Both the position numbers and the translations under genes were made by a program. Below the pieces are notes generated by a model. It saw only the letters and a list, made by a program, of their open reading frames with translations, was not told the DNA's origin and did not search any database. Below are positions 23,983 to 32,200 of a stretch of 48,851 bases of DNA, in pieces. The stretch lies in contig JALFSO010000045.1 of the NCBI GenBank assembly GCA_022778785.1, positions 1 through 48,851 on the forward strand, in the 5' to 3' direction. This stretch comes from Dysosmobacter sp. GTDB taxonomy: Bacteria; Bacillota; Clostridia; Oscillospirales; Oscillospiraceae. Within the stretch, counting starts at the first letter, position 1, and each line of letters starts with the position of its first letter.

Positions 23983-26541
23983 TTACTTCGTAATCTGGAA
24001 GGAGCGGTTGATGGGAGAGGCCAGATAGTTGCCGCCCAGGACCGTCACGGTCATGGTGTAGCGGCCCGCCTCCGTGGGCGGCGTGGTAGTGCTGGAGTAG
24101 ATCTTCCACTTGCTGGTAATGCCGGAGTATAGGACATGGACGCTGGACTGAGCCTTCACCGCCTCGCCGTTGATCATCAGCGTGGCGCCGAAATCCGTGT
24201 TCTGGGCCTCGGCGGCGGTGAGCTTGCTGCCGATCGCCTGGTTCCAGACCAGTTCGGCCTTATCGGCCTTCAGCACCAGCATACCCATACCGACGCCGGT
24301 CTTGTAGTTGCTGTTGTCGGTGATGGCCGCCACCGTATAGATACCGGCCTGATTGGGCATGCCGAAGGCGATCCGGATGTTGTCGCCGACGGAGGGCAGC
24401 TTGTTGATCACCGTAATGATCTGGCCCAGGGAGCCGGTATCCACGCCCAGCTTTTCCAGAGCCTCGATCACCTCTGTGGCGTTCAGCAGCTCCCGCAGCT
24501 GGCCAACGGTGATGCCGTCCTGCAGCATCTGGGTCAGGGTGGGCTGTCCCAGGCTCTCCAGAATCTTGTCCACCACGTTCATGAACGTGCTGTTGCTGGT
24601 GTAGCGGGCGGGCAGCTCCAGATAGATGCCGGTGGTCACGTTGCTGGTGATGCCGGCGTAGAGGATGTACAGGTCGAAATCATCCTCGGGATCGGTGGTG
24701 ACCAGATCCCGGCCGCTCTGCGCGGCACTGAGGTACATGCTGGTGGTCTTCACGCTGACCTTCACGCTGGCCTTGTTGATGGTCACGGTGCCGTCGGTCT
24801 CGGCGCTGGGCTTGTATGCGGCGTTGCCGTTGTAGGCCACCCGGATCTCCTGCTCACCGGCGCCGATCTGGGGATAGCTGCCCCAGGTCTGACCAAAGGC
24901 CTCGTAGCTCTTGCCCTCGAAGGGCACAAAGGCCGTCTGGACGTTCTCGTCGCCGAGGATCTTGTCGACGATGCTGTCGGCCATATCACCGGTGGCGCCG
25001 TCCAGCAGGGAGAGCTGGGCCTTGTAGGTGAAGGTGAAATCATCGATGGTCAGGGTCTCTCTGTCGGGCAGGGTGGAATTCTCCCAGTCGATCACGCTGT
25101 CCAGGACGGCCTGCTTCATCACCGCCACGTCCTTGTTGTAGGTGAAGGACACGCCCTCTTTCAGAACAACGGCGCTGTCCAGACGGCTGTCGGTCATGGT
25201 GACGTCCACAGTCACGGAGCTGCCGGCGTACTGCTGATTGCCGCCCCAGGCGATCCGGATGCTCCAGGTGCCCTCGCCGAACTTCTTGGTGGCGGTATCG
25301 GCGTTGTTCAGCGGCTTGTAATCGGTGGTGAGACCGGTGAGGCTGGCGTCATAGGCCACCGTGACGTCGTCGGCGGTGACATCAACAGGAGAGGTAGACT
25401 CCACCACGGCATCAAAGATGGCCTTGGCCGTGGCGTCATAGTCATATCCCTGCTGGGCATTGAAGACCAGACCCACCTCGTAGGGACCCTCGTTCAGATG
25501 GAACTGCAGGGCCTCCCGGTCGGTCATGGTGACGGTGGTATCCTCGGAGAAGCCCTCATACTCGTCATTGCCGCTCCAGGAGATGCGGATCTTCTGCTCA
25601 CCGGCGGAGATGGCGGGATAGGTCAGCAGATTCTTGCTGCCGCCCTCCAGGGGCATCCAGGCGGTGCCTACGCTGCCAAGAGAGCCGGTGGTAGCGGTGG
25701 CGTAATACTCCACGGTCACATCGTCAACAGTCAGTTGGGGCACCATGGTCTCCACCACGGCATCAAAGATGGCCTGCTCGGTGGCGGCACAGTCAAGGGA
25801 GCCGTCCGCGTCATAGGCCAGCGCCGCGGAGGCGCCGCTGCGCAGCTGGACAGCGGAAGTCAGCAGACCGCTGACGACCTCGATCTCCACAGTGCCCTCA
25901 TAGCTTCTGTAGATATCATTTCCGTCCCAGGAGATCCGGATGGTATAGGTGCCCACCTCCGTCAGACCGTCCAGATCAGACCAGGTGGTCTGTCCCAGCA
26001 GATTCTTCGTCTGGTACTGAATGGTCACGTCATCCGCGCGCAGGGTCAGGTCATCGCCCGTGATCACCACGGCGTCAAAGATGGCGGCTTTCAGGTCGCC
26101 GGTGTTCAGCGCCGCCGTCTGGCCCTCCGCCAGGGTGATGGGGGCATCCAGACCGGACACCTTATCGATGGTGTACTCATCCGTCGTGCCGGTAACGCGC
26201 ACCTGATACTCGCCGTCCGCGTTGTCGGCCAGCGCGGGGTGGGTGTAGGTGGTCTTGATATAGGTTCCCGTTTGGCTGGTAAAGCCCTCGATAGGACCCC
26301 AGGCCTTATTTGTTGTCAAAATCTTGCTCGTTCCTGTGCAATAGTACTCCCATTCCACAGTCTCCTGATCCTTGCCCAGCAGGGCGTCGGTGAGGATCTC
26401 ATTCACAGTGGTCTCATCGCTGCCTGCGGGAATGATCACGGCAACGGCATCGGCTGCAAACGCAGTCAGGCAGAGAGACTGCGTCAGGATCAGCACGGAC
26501 AGAACCGCGGCCAGGATCCTGGAGAAGCGCTGTTTTCGCAT
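23983..26541 (-). CDS. Secreted surface protein with four Ig-like repeats
   Basis: This 852-residue protein has a signal peptide ending near LTAFAA (residue 30). Four tandem units of about 95-140 residues follow at about 130-223, 224-340, 341-450 and 451-590. Each has a helix-like AIFDAVV or AVLDSVI, a TxDDVTVxY strand, and IRISWxGNxxY followed by a TVxM strand. This resembles bacterial MBG or Ig-like domains. A distinct region to 745 and a last Ig-like unit (VHVLYSGITSKWKIYSS to FQITK) close it. There is no LPXTG, SLH or C-terminal anchor, so it may be secreted or held non-covalently. The role is unknown; adhesion or a surface layer are plausible. AGGAGAAAG precedes the ATG. Confidence 0.8.
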   Translation of the reverse strand: MRKQRFSRILAAVLSVLILTQSLCLTAFAADAVAVIIPAGSDETTVNEILTDALLGKDQETVEWEYYCTGTSKILTTNKAWGPIEGFTSQTGTYIKTTYTHPALADNADGEYQVRVTGTTDEYTIDKVSGLDAPITLAEGQTAALNTGDLKAAIFDAVVITGDDLTLRADDVTIQYQTKNLLGQTTWSDLDGLTEVGTYTIRISWDGNDIYRSYEGTVEIEVVSGLLTSAVQLRSGASAALAYDADGSLDCAATEQAIFDAVVETMVPQLTVDDVTVEYYATATTGSLGSVGTAWMPLEGGSKNLLTYPAISAGEQKIRISWSGNDEYEGFSEDTTVTMTDREALQFHLNEGPYEVGLVFNAQQGYDYDATAKAIFDAVVESTSPVDVTADDVTVAYDASLTGLTTDYKPLNNADTATKKFGEGTWSIRIAWGGNQQYAGSSVTVDVTMTDSRLDSAVVLKEGVSFTYNKDVAVMKQAVLDSVIDWENSTLPDRETLTIDDFTFTYKAQLSLLDGATGDMADSIVDKILGDENVQTAFVPFEGKSYEAFGQTWGSYPQIGAGEQEIRVAYNGNAAYKPSAETDGTVTINKASVKVSVKTTSMYLSAAQSGRDLVTTDPEDDFDLYILYAGITSNVTTGIYLELPARYTSNSTFMNVVDKILESLGQPTLTQMLQDGITVGQLRELLNATEVIEALEKLGVDTGSLGQIITVINKLPSVGDNIRIAFGMPNQAGIYTVAAITDNSNYKTGVGMGMLVLKADKAELVWNQAIGSKLTAAEAQNTDFGATLMINGEAVKAQSSVHVLYSGITSKWKIYSSTTTPPTEAGRYTMTVTVLGGNYLASPINRSFQITK

Positions 26542-26948
26542 GGTGTTCTTCTTTTCTTTCTCCTAACCTTCAGTGGATACGGTGGCTCCCGGAGTCGTTT
26601 CTTGCTCAGGGTAAAGGCCCCATGTTAGTATTATGGCATAAATCTCCCTTGCAATCAAGCAGTTTCATTGCAACGGACTACGATGCCCCGGATTCAGAGA
26701 ACCCGGGGCATCGTTTGCAGTATCAGTGCGCAGAGAGCACGTCCGTTTCTCAATCCCTGACGGCGGCCGTTCTGCGGCATATATGGCATATATGTTGCGG
26801 AGATCCGTTGGACTCCAGCCGCTGCTTCACAGCCAGGGTATTTTCCGTCCGATCAAATCTTTGATATCATCAAAATAGCCGGAACGGCACACTCGAGCCA
26901 GTAAATTCCTTTTCAGACAGGCGGCTCTTTGCAGCGATCCCCTTTTAT
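26542..26948. other. Intergenic stretch: promoter and a hairpin
   Basis: The stretch contains the promoter at 26630-26658 and an inverted repeat, CGATGCCCCGG (26681-26691) with CCGGGGCATCG (26703-26713), probably ending the SLH-peptidase transcript although its T-tract is poor. The remaining 26714-26948 shows no convincing gene. Confidence 0.5.
26630..26658 (-). promoter_or_regulatory. Promoter of the surface protein gene
   Basis: TTGATT (26653-26658), 17 bases and CATAAT (26630-26635) on the minus strand. Confidence 0.6.
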
Positions 26949-28445
26949 TCAACCGCCCATGTAGGAGAAATGCATATAGTCGTGATAACCAGTGGACGAG
27001 TCGCTGTTATAGGCCCAGGCGTCTCCGCCCCAACTCCAGCCGTGTTCTTCGAAAATGCGGACCACCGAGCTGTTGGGGCCAATGGAGCAGGGATTCTTCC
27101 CCGGGCTCCAGAGGGAACCCACCAGGACCTGTCCATCCCGGATCTGGTAGTTCTCATTGGGGTTGATGTCGATGGCGGTGCCGCAGTTGTGCTCGCCTTT
27201 GGCCGAATCTCCGCGCCAGTTGTAGCCACCGATATCACAGACAGGGAACTTCTCCGGATCGTTGTAGATCTCAGTGAAGATCTCCTTTACATCCTCGGCC
27301 AGGGCCGCGTGGATCCGGAAGCTCCTGGTCCCGGAGACTTTCTTTCCGTTTTTGTCCAGCTTCCAGACAGGGATGGTGACAGTGACCATATGGGCATCCG
27401 CCTCCTGCTTGCTGCTGAAACGGCGGGTGTAAGCGTCTCCGAACAGAAGCAGATGCTTGCGCGCATTCTCACCCGGGTATTTGAGCCAGAAGTCCTGGAG
27501 CTCATAGTCCCCGGCGCTGGCTTCGCCCCGCTGCACCCGGGCCCAGAAGTCCGCCTCCTGGATCTCAGACTCGGTCATGGGACGGTAATTGATCGTGTAG
27601 CTGTCACAGGCGGTGCTTATGGAAATATCATTGCCGGATTTTACGTAGTTGGGTACAGCGCTGTCGTCCAGCAAACTGCCCACGTACTGTCCGATATAGG
27701 TCTCCACCGTCTGGGCGGGCAGCAATTCCCTTCCCTGTCCATCCGCCGCGCGGACCGTTACCTGCTTCTTCTCGCCGTATCTGGCGCTGTCCAGCTCGTT
27801 CAGGGTGCGCATCAGCAGGACGGCGCCGTCGCTGCGCTTGAGAAGGTCTGTTCCGCCGAAGGTGTTGTCCGCCTTGCCGTTGATGATATTCAGGTCGTAC
27901 AGGCGCCTCACCGAGGACTGGTGCTCTTTGTCCATGGTGTAGAAATCCGTAAGGGTCTCTTCAACAGCGGGCTTTACATAGTCATCACTCTGCCACCAGC
28001 GCTGGTACGGGACTACGTCATTGGGCAGGGCCCGGTCCAGAAGAACGGCCACATCCTGCCGGGTGATGGGCTGTCCCAGCGTATCCTCCGTCACGGGGAG
28101 GAAATCGTTCTCCAGAATGAGCCCCGTATCCAAAGCAGTCTGATATCCCGCGGCATCCCAGTGAAGCCCTGAACGGACAGCGTCATGGTAGCGGGTGGAA
28201 TCAAATGCGCGGGTGATCATGGCGATGTACTGGCCCCAGGTCAGACCGGCGGAAGGCGCCATGGTATTGGCGCTCACGCCATTGATAATGCCCAGCTGAG
28301 CGGCGGTGTCCATGGATCGGTAGGCCCAATGGGTCTGGGGCAGGTCGGAATATGTCCCCGCCGCAAAGGCAGGGAGGGTCAGTGTTATCGCCAGCACGCC
28401 GGCACAGGCCAGAGCGGTAAAACGTTTGAAGGCTGTCACGAACAT
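26949..28445 (-). CDS. SLH-domain protein with M15-type D-Ala-D-Ala carboxypeptidase
   Basis: This 498-residue protein has a signal peptide (to about residue 29), followed by SLH-like units: SDLPQTHWAYRSMDTAAQLG at about 33, others near 105 and 175 with LYDLNIINGKADNTFGG. A C-terminal VanY/M15 peptidase domain carries zinc and catalytic residues H419 (GEHN), D426 (AIDIN) and H492 (DYMHFSYMG). It should attach to secondary cell-wall polymers and trim peptidoglycan stem peptides. The ATG is only 3-4 bases from AAAGGAG; a GTG six bases later (28439) is better spaced and still leaves a full signal peptide, so it may be the true start. Confidence 0.88.
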   Translation of the reverse strand: MFVTAFKRFTALACAGVLAITLTLPAFAAGTYSDLPQTHWAYRSMDTAAQLGIINGVSANTMAPSAGLTWGQYIAMITRAFDSTRYHDAVRSGLHWDAAGYQTALDTGLILENDFLPVTEDTLGQPITRQDVAVLLDRALPNDVVPYQRWWQSDDYVKPAVEETLTDFYTMDKEHQSSVRRLYDLNIINGKADNTFGGTDLLKRSDGAVLLMRTLNELDSARYGEKKQVTVRAADGQGRELLPAQTVETYIGQYVGSLLDDSAVPNYVKSGNDISISTACDSYTINYRPMTESEIQEADFWARVQRGEASAGDYELQDFWLKYPGENARKHLLLFGDAYTRRFSSKQEADAHMVTVTIPVWKLDKNGKKVSGTRSFRIHAALAEDVKEIFTEIYNDPEKFPVCDIGGYNWRGDSAKGEHNCGTAIDINPNENYQIRDGQVLVGSLWSPGKNPCSIGPNSSVVRIFEEHGWSWGGDAWAYNSDSSTGYHDYMHFSYMGG

Positions 28446-28850
28446 TTACTCCTTTGTGGGAAAATTTCTCCAAATTCTGCAATTTTTATTTTAATCAGGT
28501 CCTCTATAAAAATCAAGATGAGATCCCGTGCGGCGGCTCCTATTTTCGATCGGAATTTTGAGGCAGATATCGCAATTCCAGCTTCGGATCGTTCTCCGCG
28601 GCCCCAACAGGAGCGCAGCAAGATCCGGAACTGATATCGGAGGGGCATCTGCTGCGGGAAGGCCGCCCATCCCAGCGGTATTGCTGCAGGTGATAATGGC
28701 GGTGTCATCAGGAATGATGCTCAAAATCGGTTGCAGGCTCTGCCTTCGCATGATCGGTTGGAAATCAAGGCACTTCTCAGAATTGTCTTAGCGCGCAGGA
28801 ACTCTTCTTGTCGGATACCATTTTTTCAAATAGACGGAACACCATTTATA
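28446..28850. other. Intergenic stretch: promoter and possible decayed coding sequence
   Basis: Promoter elements occupy 28488-28516. From 28520 to 28840 the minus strand has a 60-85 residue open segment reading IIPDDTAIITCSNTAGMGG, and short neighbours in other frames look protein-like, such as FLRAKTILRSALISN. I could not assign a family. This may be a broken gene or chance. Confidence 0.3.
28488..28516 (-). promoter_or_regulatory. Promoter of the SLH-M15 peptidase gene
   Basis: TTGATT (28511-28516), 17 bases and TAAAAT (28488-28493) on the minus strand. Confidence 0.6.
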
Positions 28851-28975
28851 ATAAGTGCAAAGCAACGCCCTCGATCCTGTTTAGAATCGAGGGCGTTTTC
28901 ATTTGATCGGGTCATTGAGCAGGAGCGATCAGTCTCTGATCCCAGCCTGGGCGGGTGCGTATATTGCAGGGGAAT
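28851..28975 (-). repeat. Dispersed repeat, copy A (conserved C-terminus plus hairpin)
   Basis: The copy combines the hairpin AACGCCCTCGAT/ATCGAGGGCGTT (28864-28897) with a block that on the minus strand reads AIYAPAQAGIRD-stop (stop at 28929-28931). It begins about 12 bases after the stop of the citE-dctM fusion. It shares GCAGGAGCGATCAGTCT and TATATTGC with copies B, C and D. Confidence 0.75.
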
Positions 28976-28987
28976 CGGATAAGGCCG

Positions 28988-29959
28988 CTATGGCATCAAC
29001 AGATTCGGAATGAACGTAGAGAATGCCGGAACATATGTCACAAGCATCAGTGCAACGATGGCCACTGCCACAAAAGGCAGGATGGCTCTGTACAGAGACG
29101 AAAGCTTGGTCCTTGCCCGCAGTTCGATCGGCTTGTCGATCATGCCGCCATCCAGAGTGACGGCGCCTTTGCCCGCCTGCTTGCCCTTTTCCACAGCGTC
29201 CAGGACCCGCAGCGCATAGTTGATCTCTTTGCGGCTGGGCGTAAAGTAGCTGTTGACCACATCGATCTGCCGGGGATGTACCACGGTTTTGCCGTCAAAG
29301 CCCAGGTTTTTGGCCAGCGCCGTATCCTCCCGCAGGCCTTCCTCGTCGTTGATGTCGCTGAACACCACGTCGATGGCATCGATGCCGGCGGCGCGGCAGG
29401 CCAGCAACACGGCGTTGCGGGCATAGAACACCTCCAGTCCCTTCTTGGTGCGCTGGGCCTTCATGCTGGCGGTGAGATCTTCCGCGGAAACAGTCAGCGC
29501 CACCACGCGGTCGTCCGACTCAGCGATCTCCCGGGCGTTCAGCACGCCCATGTAGGACTCGATGTTGCAGATGATCTCCATCTTGCCAACTTCCAGTCCG
29601 ACTTTCTCCTCGATCTCCGCCATGCGGCGGGAGATGGTCTGGATCTCATGGGCATATTCCACCTTGGGGATCCGCAGGGCGTCGGGATTTGCGCGGACAG
29701 CTGCCTGCAGGTCCTCCTCAAAATATTCGGAATACAGACTGTTGATGCGAATGACCACATACTTGTCCTTAGGGCGGTGCTCCTTCAGCATCTGATACAC
29801 CAGCAAACGGGCCGCGTCCTTTTCCTCCGCGGGAACGGAGTCCTCCAGATCGTAGATCAGCATGTCCTCATTGTAGAACACGGCCTGGATCATGTTTACT
29901 GGATTGCAGCCGCTGGCATACAGGCCGGTGCGCTTCAGGTGGATCTGTCTCTCAGCCAT
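28988..29959 (-). CDS. citE: Citrate lyase beta subunit (CitE) fused to a TRAP permease (DctM) tail
   Basis: Residues 1-281 are a normal HpcH/HpaI-type CitE: MLIYDLEDSVPAEEKDAAR, VVIRINSLYSEYF, MEIICNIESYMGVLNARE and FDGKTVVHPRQIDVVN. From about residue 284 the protein changes to KLSSLYRAILPFVAVAIVAL and MLVTYVPAFSTFIPNLL, the C-terminal helix and end of a DctM permease. CitE proteins normally end near residue 290-300 with a soluble helix. A deletion joining citE to dctM, with the junction near 29105-29115, explains this. The start overlaps citD by 8 bases. The lyase core looks intact, but a hydrophobic tail could target or destabilise it, and citF is not encoded here. Confidence 0.85.
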   Translation of the reverse strand: MAERQIHLKRTGLYASGCNPVNMIQAVFYNEDMLIYDLEDSVPAEEKDAARLLVYQMLKEHRPKDKYVVIRINSLYSEYFEEDLQAAVRANPDALRIPKVEYAHEIQTISRRMAEIEEKVGLEVGKMEIICNIESYMGVLNAREIAESDDRVVALTVSAEDLTASMKAQRTKKGLEVFYARNAVLLACRAAGIDAIDVVFSDINDEEGLREDTALAKNLGFDGKTVVHPRQIDVVNSYFTPSRKEINYALRVLDAVEKGKQAGKGAVTLDGGMIDKPIELRARTKLSSLYRAILPFVAVAIVALMLVTYVPAFSTFIPNLLMP

Positions 29960-30254
29960 GACAGGCTCCCTCCTTTTCCCAGTCATAGTGCGTCTCCGCC
30001 GCCCGGCAGGCCGCACATTGCACCCGTGCGCGGATCACACAGTCCAGCGCACCGCGATCCAAAATGGTGACTTCCGCATCTTTGACGCCCAGCTCCTCCA
30101 GCGTCTGACGAGTAGTCGCCAGAATGGACGCACCAAACATCATCTCGACATCGCTTTGCAGGTCGATCCGGATGCCCGTCTGCCCAGGACGAATGGTAAC
30201 CATACAGTCGCTGGATTCCATGGTTCCCGCGACTGCGGGCTTTTTGATCTCCAT
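29952..30254 (-). CDS. citD: Citrate lyase acyl carrier protein (gamma subunit)
   Basis: This 100-residue protein begins MEIKKPAVAGTMESSDCMVTI; the second serine of the ESSD motif (S14) is the usual site of the phosphoribosyl-dephospho-CoA prosthetic group. DLQSDVEMMFG and LDRGALDCVIRARVQCA are also typical of CitD. ATG 30254 is behind AAAAGGAGGAGA. It is first in the short citDE unit. Without citF (alpha), and with citX broken nearby, the carrier may not be loaded or used unless replacements lie elsewhere. Confidence 0.92.
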   Translation of the reverse strand: MEIKKPAVAGTMESSDCMVTIRPGQTGIRIDLQSDVEMMFGASILATTRQTLEELGVKDAEVTILDRGALDCVIRARVQCAACRAAETHYDWEKEGACHG

Positions 30255-30456
30255 AGCGTCTCCTCCTTTTTTGATCCGAGGAAATCTCCCCATAGTATTA
30301 CATATTCAGTATACCCCAGACCGAAATCAATGAAAAATACGAAAACAAGGTGAATATCAAATGAAATGCTTATGCCTAGACGCCGCCTTGGCGGCATGAT
30401 AAGCGGGGCCTATCCCAGCCATTGGATTTTCGTGTTTGCGGAAAAGGAGACGGTCC
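30255..30456. promoter_or_regulatory. Divergent citDE / citC promoter region
   Basis: A minus-strand TATACT (30308-30313) is the best -10 for citDE, but its -35 is poor. A small GCCGCC-TT-GGCGGC hairpin lies at about 30383-30396 in the citC leader. No clear operator was found. Confidence 0.35.
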
Positions 30457-31524
30457 ATGTATAATAAAGCAAAAGCTATTTGTGGGAAGGAAGTGCGTCA
30501 TATGGAACATCTGGCAATCCGTGAGATCCATCTGATGCTCAGAAGTGAGAGGGCCATGCTGTCGGACTTTCTGGCCGCCAACAGCCTGCGGCTGGAGGAG
30601 GATGTGGAGATCGCTTTTGGGCTTTTTCAGGAGAACGTGCTGCTGGGCTGCGGCTGTGCCGCCGGAAATCTGCTGAAGTGTTTTGCCATCCGCGAAGAGC
30701 TTCGCGGAAGGAACGGACTGGGAATGCTGGTCTCCCGTCTGACCATGGACCGCTTTTCTCAGGGGATCTCTGATCTGTTCGTATTCACGAGGCCCCACAA
30801 CCGGGAATTGTTTGCCCGCTGCGGCTTTTTCCCTGTTGTGGAAACTGCGGATGTCCTGCTGCTGGAAAACAGCCGGGACGGACTGGATCGCTTTCTGCAC
30901 GGCCTCCCCCATCCGGCGGAGGGACAGACGGACGTGGGAGCCATCGTCATGAACTGCAATCCCTTGACCAACGGACATCTGGCCCTGATCCGCCATGCTG
31001 CGGCCCACTGCGGTTTTTTGTATGTGTTTGTGGTGGAGGAAGATCGTTCAGTCTTTCCCTTTGAGGACCGTATCGCGCTGGTGCGGCAGGGAACGGCGGA
31101 TATGGACAATGTGCGCGTCTGCCCCAGCGGGAAGTACATGATCTCTGGGCTTACTTTTCCAACCTACTTCCTCAAGGAAACTGAGGATCCCTCCGCACTG
31201 CAATCTGAGCTGGATGTCACGCTGTTCGCCTCCAGGATCGCGCCGGCCCTTGGGATCCGCAGACGCTTTGCAGGACAGGAGCCCTTTGACGCGGTCACCC
31301 GGCAATACAACGAGACCATGAGACGGCTGCTGCCAGCCTATGGCATGGAGTTCTGTGAGTTCCCGCGTTCTTGTCAGGAGGGTACGCCCATCAGCGCGTC
31401 CCGGGTGCGCCGGCTGCTGGAGGAAAACGGTGGTGTCACCCAGGAACTGCTGCGTCTTGTGCCGGACTGCACAGGGGCTTACCTGACACAGCGGTTTGGT
31501 ACGGCTGAGGAAAAACGCCCGTGA
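30457..31524 (+). CDS. citC: [Citrate (pro-3S)-lyase] ligase
   Basis: This 355-residue enzyme acetylates the CitD prosthetic group using ATP and acetate. It has an N-terminal GNAT-like domain (NVLLGCGCAAGNLLKCFAI, LRGRNGLGMLVSRL). A nucleotidyltransferase-like domain follows, with GAIVMNCNPLTNGHLALIRH near 165-184 and the closing TPISASRVRRLLEE, which is the ISxxxVR-type motif. I chose ATG 30457 because AAAGGAG lies 7 bases upstream. ATG 30502 is a possible alternative with weaker GGAAGG. It is divergent from citDE and overlaps the citX remnant by GTGA, the normal operon order. Confidence 0.9.
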   Translation: MYNKAKAICGKEVRHMEHLAIREIHLMLRSERAMLSDFLAANSLRLEEDVEIAFGLFQENVLLGCGCAAGNLLKCFAIREELRGRNGLGMLVSRLTMDRFSQGISDLFVFTRPHNRELFARCGFFPVVETADVLLLENSRDGLDRFLHGLPHPAEGQTDVGAIVMNCNPLTNGHLALIRHAAAHCGFLYVFVVEEDRSVFPFEDRIALVRQGTADMDNVRVCPSGKYMISGLTFPTYFLKETEDPSALQSELDVTLFASRIAPALGIRRRFAGQEPFDAVTRQYNETMRRLLPAYGMEFCEFPRSCQEGTPISASRVRRLLEENGGVTQELLRLVPDCTGAYLTQRFGTAEEKRP

Positions 31525-32010
31525 CTATTCGGGGAACAGAGGACCTGTCAGCCAATCTGTTGGAGATCCTGGCCTGTGAGGGAGCAGATGCTTGCGAATA
31601 GAGGGCGCCGTCTTGTCAACTTCCGCATGAATATTCCCGTGGCCAAAAGGTGTTCTCTCTGGCACCGGCAGGTTTTCAAGAAAGGCTGCGCCAGTTGTGC
31701 CTTTCGCTTCAGCCATATCCCACCAAGAGCGGGGCGCGTTACAGAGGAATCACAAGTGAGGAAGCTCTTCTGGCAGACGCCGATCCATGGGCAGAGAAGC
31801 GTCTGGCCACCGCGCCGGAGGAACATCGCCCGCAGGGGCGGCTTTGGGATATGGATGTATTGACGATCCTCTCCCGGCAGATGCTGGGACTGCCCCGGCG
31901 CGCTTGGCTTCTCTGCGAGGAGGACGCCAAGGTCTGCGGCCACGGGCGGAGGCTCGTCCAATGGGTCCTGGACAAGGGCCTTTCATGTGCGGAAATGTCT
32001 CCGGGCACTG
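31521..32010 (+). pseudogene. citX: citX remnant (apo-citrate lyase prosthetic-group transferase), frameshifted
   Basis: A GTG overlapping the citC stop opens DLSANLLEILACEG. The frame stops at TAG 31599, while the expected continuation RRLVNFRMNIPVAK is in the +1 frame at about 31604-31648. The original frame resumes with GFQERLRQLCLSLQPY and RYRGITSEEALLADADPW, then RPQGRLWDMDVLTILSRQML and AWLLCEEDAKVC. Inside GRLWDMDVL...SRQ...RRxCLLC the usual spacing is shortened, and the first cysteine of the LLC region is tryptophan. CitX attaches the cofactor to CitD, so the pathway lacks this step here. Calling it broken rests on at least two frameshifts plus small deletions. Confidence 0.82.
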
Positions 32011-32072
32011 TTCTATCGCAAATGAACGAAAAAAGTTTGTCTGCGTCAAGTCGGAGTAACTGTCATTTATGC

Positions 32073-32200
32073 TTAAGCGCAAGATAACGCCCCCGATTCC
32101 GTTTGGAATCGGGGGCATTCTCATTTTGGTCAAGCCATTAAGCAGGAGCGATCAGTCTTGATCGCGGCCTGAGCGGCAGCATAGATTATGAGGAAGTGGG
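32073..32200 (-). repeat. Dispersed repeat, copy B
   Basis: The hairpin GCCCCCGATTCC-GTTT-GGAATCGGGGGC spans 32089-32116. The conserved block follows (CAAGCCATTAAGCAGGAGCG at 32130-32149). On the minus strand the block reads FLIIYAAAQAAIK, but a one-base deletion relative to copies A and C shifts the last residues, so it reads past the usual stop. It sits right after the citX remnant. Confidence 0.75.

Noticed and set aside
19121-24028. 1635-codon open frame on the plus strand
   Set aside because: It mirrors the DhaK and GH38 genes codon for codon on the opposite strand and has no recognisable domain.
24136-26628. 830-codon plus-strand frame antisense to the surface protein
   Set aside because: Composition is Gly/His/Val/Leu-rich and tracks the repeats of the real gene on the minus strand.
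31576-31863. 95-residue frame after citC as a new small gene
   Set aside because: Its start matches the middle of CitX (RMNIP region) and its end is out of frame with the CitX continuation, so it is part of the citX remnant.
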